Below, piece after piece: positions 1 through 5,257 of a stretch of DNA of 5,324 bases. This DNA is from Thermodesulfobacteriota bacterium (GTDB lineage: Bacteria; Desulfobacterota; RBG-13-43-22), in assembly GCA_025454185.1 (NCBI GenBank), contig JALOOY010000162.1:1-5324 (forward strand), in the 5' to 3' direction. The notes under the pieces were generated by a model that was given only the letters and a program-made list of their open reading frames with translations, made no database searches and was not told the origin of the DNA. The translations under genes were made by a program, and so were the position numbers. Within the stretch, counting starts at the first letter, position 1, and the number at the start of each line of letters is the position of its first letter.

Positions 1-1
1 C

Positions 2-382
2 TTCCTGGCCCACGGGGGCCTGAGCACCCTGGGCGCCAACATCATCGCCATGGGGGTCATGGGGTCGTTGGCCGGCTACTTTACCTTTCGACTTTTGAGA
101 GCCTTCAAGGTAAACTTGGGTATATCCGGTTTTCTGGCCGGACTGCTGGCCGACTGGGCCACGTACACCACGACCGCGGTGGTGCTGACCCTGGGTATTC
201 GCGGGGAGGACCCTTTTTATCCTTTACTGTTGAAAATCCTAATTGCCTTCATCCCCACCCAGTTGCCGCTCGGTGTTCTGGAAGGGGCCATGACCGCCGG
301 CATGGTGATCCTGCTTTTCAAAAAACGGCCGGACCTGCTGGTAAAAATGCGGGTCCTGAAAACGTCGGAGGTGGCCTCATGA
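2..382 (+). CDS. cbiM: CbiM, cobalt ECF transporter substrate-binding membrane protein (3' part only)
   Basis: This is the C-terminal 126 residues of CbiM, the integral membrane S-component that binds Co(II) in CbiMNQO-type uptake systems. The frame is open from position 2, and the ATG at 50 is internal because the conserved text FLAHGGLSTLGANIIAMG lies upstream and across it. About three to four hydrophobic segments follow, with GFLAGLLADWATYTTTAVVL in the middle and the conserved PTQLPLGVLEGAMTAG loop/helix near residues 90-105 of the visible part. The tail is basic (KKRPDLL). The metal-binding N-terminus (MHIxDG in the family) lies outside the window, so metal specificity cannot be read here; the downstream corrin genes argue for cobalt over nickel. 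The stop TGA overlaps the next ATG (ATGA at 379-382), indicating translational coupling. Family call is firm; only length is unknown. Confidence 0.93.
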   Translation, partial: FLAHGGLSTLGANIIAMGVMGSLAGYFTFRLLRAFKVNLGISGFLAGLLADWATYTTTAVVLTLGIRGEDPFYPLLLKILIAFIPTQLPLGVLEGAMTAGMVILLFKKRPDLLVKMRVLKTSEVAS

Positions 383-690
383 AAAAACCTCGGGTCTGGC
401 GGGTTACCCTCTTGTCCCTGCTCATCTTTTCTGTCTCGGCAGCCTGGGTGGGGGCGGAGGCAACGGAGGGGAAATGGCCCGGCGTGGACGAGACGGTCGT
501 TGAAAAATACGCCAAAGACCAGGGCCGGGAGGCCCGGACCCCGTTGCTCGACACTGATCAGGGCGATCTCCTGCTTTTCCTCTTTCTCCTGGCCGGGGCC
601 GTCGGCGGATTTGTGGCCGGATATTACTGGCGTGTCCTGATCAACGAAAAGCCTCTGAAAATGAACAAGGACCCGCAAAGGCTGACCTGA
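379..690 (+). CDS. Small CbiN-like membrane subunit of the cobalt transporter
   Basis: This 103-residue protein sits between cbiM and cbiQ, where CbiN is usually encoded. It has an N-terminal signal-like hydrophobic segment (basic MKKPRVWR, then hydrophobic to about residue 24, with a possible VGA/E cleavage at 26/27). A polar loop follows at about 27-60 (GVDETVVEKYAKDQGR, TPLLDTDQGD), then one clear transmembrane helix at about 63-83 (LLLFLFLLAGAVGGFVAGYY) and a short basic tail. Two hydrophobic segments flanking an outside loop is the CbiN topology, but I cannot see the typical CbiN sequence pattern, so this may be a divergent or analogous subunit. Start choice is supported by GGAGG at 367-371, 7 nt before the ATG, and by the ATGA overlap with cbiM. 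The stop abuts the cbiQ ATG. The gene is certainly real; its role in cobalt loading of CbiM is inferred from context. Confidence 0.85.
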   Translation: MKKPRVWRVTLLSLLIFSVSAAWVGAEATEGKWPGVDETVVEKYAKDQGREARTPLLDTDQGDLLLFLFLLAGAVGGFVAGYYWRVLINEKPLKMNKDPQRLT

Positions 691-1449
691 ATGGAAATCC
701 TGTCCGAATATCTCCAGACTGACCACCGGCTGTCCCGGGTGGACCCCCGGCTGAAGCTGGGAACGGCCCTGATCCTGCTGATCCTGGTTCTGACTCACCA
801 GGGCTTTGTTTTCCCTCTGCTGATAGCCGGAGTTTCCGCGGTCCTGCTGCTGCAGATGCGCATTCCTTTCCAGGTCTACCTGCTCCGTCTCCTGGAGCCC
901 CTGTTCATTATCCTGATGCTGGTCCTGTTGAAGACCTTTTTCACCGGCCGGGAGGTGCTGGCCTCCTTCTCCTTCTGGGGCTTGCCCCTGGCGGCCCACC
1001 AGGACGGTCTCCTGGAAGGCCTGCGCCTCGGCGCCCGGATTATCGGAGCCGTATCCATCGTAACCATCCTGAGCTTCTGCACCTCCTTTACCCAGTTCAT
1101 GGCCGGCCTGTCCTGGTTCAAGGTCCCCCAGGGCCTGATCGAAATTTTGCTGTTCGCCTACCGCTACATCTTCGTCCTGCTGGAAGAGGCCCAGGTGATA
1201 TACCAGGCCCAGAAAAACCGCTTCGGCTATGTCACGGCGGCCCGGGGCCTGCAATCCTTCGGCACCCTGACCGGTTCCCTGATCCTCAAGGTTTTCGAAC
1301 ACAGTCAGAACGTCTCCGTTTCCATGGTCCAGCGGGGCTACGACGGAAACCTTCCCCTTTTGAAACACCGGTCTTTCAAAAGGGGGGAAATACTGGCCTC
1401 CGGCGCCTGGCTCGCGTTCTTCGGGATCTTATGGAAAATAACCGCATAA
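691..1449 (+). CDS. cbiQ: CbiQ, ECF transporter transmembrane coupling (T) component
   Basis: This 252-residue protein is close to the usual length for CbiQ/EcfT. CbiQ is the membrane protein that links the ATPase to the substrate-binding subunit. Hydrophobic segments are visible at about 24-37, 39-55, 65-82, 115-132 and 234-250. The two cytoplasmic coupling-helix motifs that dock onto the ATPase are present: AARG at residues 183-186 and QRG at 214-216 (in SMVQRGYDG). The N-terminal HRLSRVDPRLKL pattern is also typical. The ATG directly follows the upstream TGA, with AAAGG at 677-681 as a plausible ribosome-binding site, 9 nt away. The last 19 nt overlap cbiO in another frame, which suggests coupled translation of the T component and its ATPase. 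No defects are seen. Confidence 0.95.
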   Translation: MEILSEYLQTDHRLSRVDPRLKLGTALILLILVLTHQGFVFPLLIAGVSAVLLLQMRIPFQVYLLRLLEPLFIILMLVLLKTFFTGREVLASFSFWGLPLAAHQDGLLEGLRLGARIIGAVSIVTILSFCTSFTQFMAGLSWFKVPQGLIEILLFAYRYIFVLLEEAQVIYQAQKNRFGYVTAARGLQSFGTLTGSLILKVFEHSQNVSVSMVQRGYDGNLPLLKHRSFKRGEILASGAWLAFFGILWKITA

Positions 1450-2282
1450 GGATCTCGGCCCGCGACATCGTTTACGACTACCCCGACGGCACCCAGGCCC
1501 TGACCGACATCAACTTGATAGTACACCAGGGAGAATTCATCGGGCTCCTGGGCGCCAACGGTTCGGGCAAGACCACCCTGCTGAAAATTCTGGACGGGCT
1601 GATCCGGGACTTCAAGGGCAGCGTCACCCTGGACGGGTCCGACATCAAGCGCCTGTCGGCCAAGGAGATTTATGGTAAGATGGGCATGGTCTTCCAAAAT
1701 CCCGACGACCAGCTTTTCGCCTCCACGGTCTTCGAAGACGTGGCCTTCGGGCCCATCAACATGGGATTTCCGGAACAGGAAGTCCAACAGCGCGTCACCC
1801 GGGCCCTGGCCGACGTGGAGATGGAAGGGTTCGCCAAGAAGTCGATCCACCACCTGAGCTTCGGCCAGAAAAAGCGGATCTGCATCGCGGGCCTGCTGGC
1901 CATGGGGCACGAGGTGCTGCTACTCGACGAACCCACGGCCGGCCTGGACCCCATGGGCGAATACAAGATGATGGACCTGTTGACCAGGCTGAACCGGGAA
2001 TGCCGGGTTACCATCGTCATGGCCACCCACAGCGTGGACCTGGTGCCTCTTTTTCTGGATCGGCTTTATATCCTGCGCCAGGGAAGGATCGTGCGGGGCG
2101 GGACCCCGGAGGAGGTGCTGACGGCCCCGGAGGAGATGTCCCAGGTCAAGCTGCGCCTGCCCCAGATCGCCGAACTCATTTATCGATTGAAACACGAGGA
2201 CCGCATCCCCTTCAAAAAGATCCCCCTGACCATCGGCGAGGCCCGGCGGGAATTGCTGGAGATGCTAGCCAAAAATTCTTAA
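1431..2282 (+). CDS. cbiO: CbiO, ECF transporter ATP-binding protein
   Basis: This 283-residue ABC ATPase powers cobalt uptake. All nucleotide-binding motifs are intact: Walker A GANGSGKTT (residues 41-49), Q-loop VFQNPDDQLF (87-96, Q89), signature LSFGQKKR (142-149), Walker B VLLLDEPTAGLD (162-173, with D166 and catalytic E167) and the switch histidine ATHS (H200). The VFQNPDDQLF text is typical of ECF ATPases and fits CbiO. Only one ATPase gene is present, so it presumably acts as a homodimer, as expected for dedicated CbiMNQO (group I) systems. The start lies inside the end of cbiQ; the ribosome-binding site there is weak (GGGA at 1423-1426), consistent with coupling. After about residue 235 comes a charged C-terminal extension common in CbiO. 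The stop TAA falls in the loop of a strong hairpin. Confidence 0.96.
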   Translation: MENNRIRISARDIVYDYPDGTQALTDINLIVHQGEFIGLLGANGSGKTTLLKILDGLIRDFKGSVTLDGSDIKRLSAKEIYGKMGMVFQNPDDQLFASTVFEDVAFGPINMGFPEQEVQQRVTRALADVEMEGFAKKSIHHLSFGQKKRICIAGLLAMGHEVLLLDEPTAGLDPMGEYKMMDLLTRLNRECRVTIVMATHSVDLVPLFLDRLYILRQGRIVRGGTPEEVLTAPEEMSQVKLRLPQIAELIYRLKHEDRIPFKKIPLTIGEARRELLEMLAKNS

Positions 2283-2294
2283 AATTTTTGGCTA
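2266..2294 (+). other. 12-bp perfect hairpin spanning the cbiO stop codon
   Basis: TAGCCAAAAATT (2266-2277) pairs perfectly with AATTTTTGGCTA (2283-2294) around a 5-nt loop, CTTAA, which carries part of the cbiO TAA. It is followed by A-rich DNA (AAAGAAAAAAAG) instead of a T-run, so on the + strand it is not a canonical intrinsic terminator. It lies 26 nt before the cbiD ATG, between the transporter genes and the biosynthetic genes. It could stabilise or process the mRNA, or dampen cbiD expression, but the function is unproven. The dyad is read directly from the sequence. Confidence 0.6.
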
Positions 2295-2320
2295 AAAGAA
2301 AAAAAGCTTAGGCGGTCTCC

Positions 2321-3376
2321 ATGAGTTCGCTTCGTTCCGGCTACACCACCGGCGCCTGTGCCGCTGCCGCCGCTAAAGCGGCAGCGCTGCTGTTGACCGG
2401 TGTTGCCGAGGTAAAAAAAGTAGAGATTGCCCTGCCGGACGGCGAGCGGGTGCGCTTCCCCGTGGTCTGGAGCCGGAGCGAGCCGGACCGGGCCGAGGCG
2501 GCCGTCCGCAAGGACGCCGGCGATGACCCGGACCTTACCCATCAGGCGATCGTCAAGGCCCGGATCGAATGGCTGCCGGGGGAAGAGGTAGAATTCCGGG
2601 CCGGGGAAGGGGTGGGCGTCGTTACCAAACCGGGACTGGCCGTCCCTCCCGGGGAGGCCGCCATCAATCCGGTACCCCGGCAGATGATCCGGGATTCCCT
2701 GCGGGAAGTCACGAACCGGGGCCTGCGGGTGACGGTTTCCATACCCGACGGCCAGGCCCTGGCGGCCAAGACGTTCAATCCCAAATTAGGGGTGCAGGGC
2801 GGGCTGTCCATTTTGGGCACTACGGGCCGGGTTCGGCCTTTCAGTTGTCCGGCCCTGCAGGAGTCGCTGCGCTGTTCCCTGCGGGTGGCCCTGGCCGGAG
2901 GGGTCCGGAACCCCGTCTTTGTCCCGGGCCATATCGGGGAACGTGCCGCTCATCGTCACTTCCGTCTTCGTCCCGAACAGGTGATCGAGGTCAGCAACGA
3001 GTGGGGCTACATGCTGGACCAGGCCGTCTTGGAAAAAATCCCCCGGCTGCTGGTGCTGGGCCACCCCGGCAAGCTGGTCAAGTTGGCCCAGGGAGCCTGG
3101 GACACCCACTCGTCCCGCTCGGGAAGCGCATTACCATTCGTTCGGCAAACCGCCCTGCGGCATTTCCCGGGGCAAGCTGTCCAGGGCACAACCGTCGAGG
3201 GTTTTCTGGCGGAATGGCCGGATGACACCCGGCCGGCCTTGGCCGACATGCTGGCCCAGCGTGTCCTGGAGGCCGTGGTTGAAAAAACCGAGGGCGTGAT
3301 AAATATGGCTGTAGTCCTGATCAACCTGCAGGGCGACCGCTTGGGCGGCGCCGGGGACTTGGGTCCGTGGGCCTGA
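2321..3376 (+). CDS. cbiD: CbiD, cobalt-precorrin-5B (C1)-methyltransferase
   Basis: CbiD is the SAM-dependent enzyme that methylates C1 of cobalt-precorrin-5B in the anaerobic cobalamin pathway (cytoplasmic). It belongs to its own fold family and lacks the CbiE/F/L-type methyltransferase motifs. The 351-residue length is near the family norm. Landmarks are all present: the N-terminal LRSGYTTGACAAAAAKAA region (4-21), KDAGDDPD (64-71), GEGVGVVTKPGL with INPVPR (95-120), LSILGTTGRVRPFS (162-175) and GKLVKLAQGAWDTHSSRS (250-267). The ATG follows a 38-nt gap after cbiO; AGGCGG at 2310-2315 is a modest ribosome-binding site 5 nt away. The 3' end overlaps cbiE by 10 nt. No oddities are seen, and the family call is secure. 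Confidence 0.96.
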   Translation: MSSLRSGYTTGACAAAAAKAAALLLTGVAEVKKVEIALPDGERVRFPVVWSRSEPDRAEAAVRKDAGDDPDLTHQAIVKARIEWLPGEEVEFRAGEGVGVVTKPGLAVPPGEAAINPVPRQMIRDSLREVTNRGLRVTVSIPDGQALAAKTFNPKLGVQGGLSILGTTGRVRPFSCPALQESLRCSLRVALAGGVRNPVFVPGHIGERAAHRHFRLRPEQVIEVSNEWGYMLDQAVLEKIPRLLVLGHPGKLVKLAQGAWDTHSSRSGSALPFVRQTALRHFPGQAVQGTTVEGFLAEWPDDTRPALADMLAQRVLEAVVEKTEGVINMAVVLINLQGDRLGGAGDLGPWA

Positions 3377-3996
3377 CGCCAACCATCGCCATCGTGGGCT
3401 GCGGCCCCGGCCATCCTGACTACCTGACCGCCGCAGCCGTCAAGGCCGTAGCGCTGGCCGAGGTTCTGGTGGGCGCCCAGCGGTTGTTGGACCTTTTTCC
3501 GCAGCACCCGGCGGAAATGATCCGGGTGGACGCCAAGATTGAACAAGTCCTGGAGGCGATCACCCTGCGGGCCGGAAAACGGGTGGCGGTCCTGGTCACC
3601 GGCGACCCCGGCCTGGCCAGTCTGGCCAAACCGATCATCCGGCGCTTCGGGCCGGAGCGCTGCCGGATCATACCGGGGATCAGCTCCGTCCAGGCGGCCT
3701 TTGCCCGGCTGGGACTGGACTGGCTGGACGCCCGGATCATCGACGCCCACGGGAAGGACCCGGACCCGGGAGCCGACACCCTGACGGGCGCAGCAAAAAT
3801 CGCCGTCCTGGGAGGACGGGCCCGGTCTTTTGAATGGCTGAAACAGACCATGGGGGATAGGCTCAGAGATTACGAAATCCATGTCTGTGAGGACCTGACC
3901 TTGGACAGCGAACGGATAACGGACTGGCAGCCGGGGAGCGTATTGGAACGGACTCTTTCTTCCCGGACGATTTTTATATTGGTAAAAAGGGGTTAG
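3367..3996 (+). CDS. cbiE: CbiE, cobalt-precorrin-7 (C5)-methyltransferase
   Basis: CbiE is a SAM-dependent tetrapyrrole methyltransferase of the CobL-N/CbiE type, acting on C5 late in corrin ring formation. At 209 residues it is a stand-alone CbiE; no CbiT domain (C15 methylation and decarboxylation) is fused to it. Visible motifs: IAIVGCGPGHPDYLT (7-21, the N-terminal glycine-rich loop), VLVTGDPGLASLA (75-87), the PGISSVQAAFARLG region (103-116), IDAHGKD (125-131) and CEDLTLDSERI (174-184). I chose the GTG start at 3367, which gives a normal N-terminus just before the first strand; GGGGA at 3353-3357 lies 9 nt upstream. It overlaps the cbiD stop by 10 nt, so the two are probably co-translated. 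The product could also be called a precorrin-6Y methyltransferase subunit; the chemistry is the same family. Confidence 0.94.
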   Translation: MGLTPTIAIVGCGPGHPDYLTAAAVKAVALAEVLVGAQRLLDLFPQHPAEMIRVDAKIEQVLEAITLRAGKRVAVLVTGDPGLASLAKPIIRRFGPERCRIIPGISSVQAAFARLGLDWLDARIIDAHGKDPDPGADTLTGAAKIAVLGGRARSFEWLKQTMGDRLRDYEIHVCEDLTLDSERITDWQPGSVLERTLSSRTIFILVKRG

Positions 3997-4038
3997 ACGA
4001 AAATAGATTCAACGCTTAAAATTTGTTTCTTTTTTGGT

Positions 4039-4118
4039 GTAGGGGTGGGGTTCATCCCCACCCGCCCTGGAATTACCCTGGGCGGCTAGTGGCGGGGGGA
4101 TATAAAATCCCCCCCTAC
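4039..4118. repeat. REP/BIME-like palindromic element: two inverted GTAG-led hairpins
   Basis: The element begins GTAGGGG (4039-4045) and ends CCCCTAC (4112-4118), a 7-bp terminal inverted repeat. Inside are three stems. GGGTGGGG (4043-4050) pairs with CCCCACCC (4056-4063) around TTCAT. CCGCCC (4062-4067) pairs with GGGCGG (4080-4085). GGGGGGAT (4094-4101) pairs with ATCCCCCC (4107-4114) around ATAAA. Read from either strand, the end is GTAG followed at once by a G-rich hairpin. That is the layout of REP sequences paired as a BIME, which are mobilised by REP-associated (RAYT) transposases in many bacteria. No transposase gene is in the window. It may also influence transcription leaving cbiE, but no T-run follows either strong stem. 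Confidence 0.7.
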
Positions 4119-4241
4119 GAAAGACTCCAATCGAGCATAATTTTCATGCTTTGTGAGTGTGACACTGCAGGCGTTAATTGGACGTTTAGTACGTAATTGT
4201 CCCGCTTGACCAATAATCAATTATCAATTGAGAGGATTTAC
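4119..4241 (+). other. AT-rich leader upstream of cbiL, no confident promoter
   Basis: This non-coding stretch is much richer in A and T than the genes. It holds a short dyad AGTGT-G-ACACT (4156-4166), a small hairpin AGCAT/ATGCT (4134-4138 and 4146-4150) and a tandem heptamer ATCAATT-ATCAATT (4216-4229). TTGACC (4206-4211) looks like a -35 box, but no acceptable -10 lies at the usual spacing before the cbiL start, so I do not call a promoter. No cobalamin riboswitch-like structure is recognisable. Confidence 0.4.
4230..4236 (+). promoter_or_regulatory. Ribosome-binding site that fixes the cbiL start
   Basis: GAGAGGA ends 5 nt before the ATG at 4242. This supports that ATG over an in-frame TTG at 4197, whose 15 extra residues do not look like family sequence and would run through the tandem AT-rich heptamers. 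Confidence 0.75.
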
Positions 4242-4979
4242 ATGACCTTGCCGCAACCCAAGAAAACCGGAACCCTGTACGGCATCGGGGTCGGTCCCGG
4301 AGACCCGGAGCTGATGACCCTGAAAGGGGCCCGGGTGCTGCGGGAGTGCCGGCGGGTGTTCGTGCCCAAGGCCCGCGACGAAGGGGGCAGCGCCGCCCTG
4401 GCCATTGCCGGCGGCTTGCTGCGCGCCGACGCCCTGGTGCAGGAGCTGGTTTTCCCTATGGTTACCGACCGGCAGGAACTGGCCCGACGCTGGCAGGAAT
4501 CGGCCCGGGAGCTGGCCGAGGTGCTGCAGACCGGGGAAGACGCCTGTTTTCTGACCCTGGGCGATCCACTTTTGTATTCCACCTATATTTATCTCCTGCG
4601 GGCCCTGCGCGGCATCCTGCCCGACGTTGCGGTGGTTACCGTACCCGGCGTTACGGCTTTCAGCGCCGCCGCGGCCCTGACCGATTTTCCCGTGGGCGAG
4701 GCCAAGGCTCCGGTAACCATCGTCCCCACCGCCGATGACCTGCGGGCCGTGGAAGAGGCCCTGGATCGGGGCGGTACGGTAATTCTCATGAAGGTCGGCA
4801 AGCGCCTGGAAAAATTATTGGACCTGCTCCAAAACCGGGACCTGCTCGACCAGGCGGTCTTCGTGGCCCGGGCCGGCCAGCCCGGCCAGCGCCTGGAAAC
4901 GGATCTGCGAAAACTGCGGGAGGAAGGACCGGAAGCGGGATATTTGTCGATCCTCCTGGTGCATGCGGCAAAAAAATAA
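4242..4979 (+). CDS. cbiL: CbiL, cobalt-factor II / precorrin-2 C20-methyltransferase
   Basis: CbiL adds the C20 methyl group from SAM to the cobalt-containing early intermediate, a committed step toward the corrin ring. The 245-residue product shows the CbiL/CobI signature N-terminus GTLYGIGVGPGDPELMTLKG (10-29), with the SAM-site glycine loop. It also has FLTLGDPLLYSTYIYLLRAL (103-122), VPGVTAFSAAAA (134-145), VILMKVGK (180-187) and the terminal strand YLSILLVH (234-241). GTLYGIGVGPGDPEL together with the LGDPLLYSTYIYL stretch separates it from CbiF, CbiH and uroporphyrinogen methyltransferases. The ATG is chosen for its strong ribosome-binding site. It is the first gene after a 245-nt repeat-bearing spacer and is followed by a 278-nt spacer, so unlike the upstream genes it is not tightly packed and might carry its own promoter. 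Confidence 0.95.
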   Translation: MTLPQPKKTGTLYGIGVGPGDPELMTLKGARVLRECRRVFVPKARDEGGSAALAIAGGLLRADALVQELVFPMVTDRQELARRWQESARELAEVLQTGEDACFLTLGDPLLYSTYIYLLRALRGILPDVAVVTVPGVTAFSAAAALTDFPVGEAKAPVTIVPTADDLRAVEEALDRGGTVILMKVGKRLEKLLDLLQNRDLLDQAVFVARAGQPGQRLETDLRKLREEGPEAGYLSILLVHAAKK

Positions 4980-5021
4980 ATCCGAAATTCGAAACACTTT
5001 AACCTTATAAAAATCTTTTTT

Positions 5022-5204
5022 ACCGCAAAGGCGCAAAGGACGCCAAGAACTTTATTTTTCATAAAATCGGGGAAGCCGATTTTATGAAGGAGTAGGCCGC
5101 CTGCGGCGGGACGAGATTCGCGAAGCAATGAGCGGGTTGCCATTGGCGGCTATTCTTGCCAATGGAAAATTAGAACCTTTGCGCTCTTGGCGTCTTTGCG
5201 GTGA
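5022..5204. repeat. 181-bp inverted-repeat element with permuted 9-mer arms and nested hairpins
   Basis: The left arm (5022-5048) reads ACCGCAAAG, then GCGCAAAGG, then ACGCCAAGA. The right arm (5176-5202), read on the minus strand, starts with the same ACCGCAAAG, but the other two 9-mers are exchanged: ACGCCAAGA, then GCGCAAAGG. Each 9-mer is an exact copy in both arms. Between the arms are further dyads: a 13-bp stem (5058-5088), CCGCC/GGCGG around TGC (5097-5109), the palindrome TTCGCGAA (5117-5124) and CCATTGGC/GCCAATGG (5140-5165). Repeats of this 'CGCAAAG' style recur between genes in many environmental bacteria (from general memory). No transposase or convincing ORF is inside. It could be a non-autonomous mobile element (MITE-like) or a structured RNA. 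Confidence 0.7.
5058..5088 (+). other. 13-bp perfect hairpin inside the inverted-repeat element
   Basis: TTCATAAAATCGG (5058-5070) pairs perfectly with CCGATTTTATGAA (5076-5088) around a GGAAG loop. It is the strongest single dyad in the spacer between cbiL and the next gene. No T-run follows it on the + strand (next bases GGAGTAGG), so it is not a standard terminator. It may protect the 3' end of the upstream transcript or simply be part of the mobile repeat. Confidence 0.6.
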
Positions 5205-5211
5205 ATGTGTC

Positions 5212-5238
5212 TTTTTTTTAGCCACTTTCAAAGGCTAA
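5212..5238 (+). other. T-run plus small hairpin just before the cbiF ribosome-binding site
   Basis: Eight T residues (5212-5219) run into a 6-bp stem, TTAGCC (5218-5223) with GGCTAA (5233-5238), around a 9-nt loop. The T-run follows the right arm of the inverted repeat by about 9 nt, so weak termination after the large fold is possible. The distance is longer than in a typical intrinsic terminator. The small stem ends 7 nt before the ATAAGG ribosome-binding site (5243-5248 region). Functional meaning is uncertain. Confidence 0.3.
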
Positions 5239-5257
5239 ATAGATAAGGTTGCGATTT

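Noticed and set aside
217..1368. A 383-codon minus-strand reading frame opposite the transporter genes
   Set aside because: It is antisense to cbiM, the CbiN-like gene and cbiQ, all clearly coding, and its translation is a low-complexity Gln/Gly/Asp-rich text typical of a GC-rich antisense frame.
3007..3882. A 291-codon minus-strand reading frame opposite cbiD and cbiE
   Set aside because: It shadows two well-recognised genes, has no recognisable motifs and no good start context.
4206..4234. TTGACC as a -35 box of a cbiL promoter
   Set aside because: At 16-18 nt spacing the hexamer falls on the ribosome-binding site and does not resemble TATAAT.
4197..4241. TTG start giving cbiL 15 extra residues
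   Set aside because: The downstream ATG at 4242 has a strong GAGAGGA site 5 nt away, and the extra residues come from AT-rich leader DNA with tandem heptamers.
3997..4241. Cobalamin riboswitch in front of cbiL
   Set aside because: The spacer is dominated by simple palindromes; I could not find the conserved B12-box-like text or a matching fold.
4589..5143. A 184-codon minus-strand reading frame from the cbiL spacer into cbiL
   Set aside because: Most of it is antisense to cbiL, and its N-terminal part is the translation of the inverted-repeat element, whose bases are explained by the hairpins.
5128..5238. A 36-residue plus-strand frame starting MSGLPLAAILANG inside the inverted-repeat element
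   Set aside because: No ribosome-binding site is evident, and the C-terminal part (PLRSWRLCGE) is simply the translation of the 9-mer repeat arm; the frame looks incidental.
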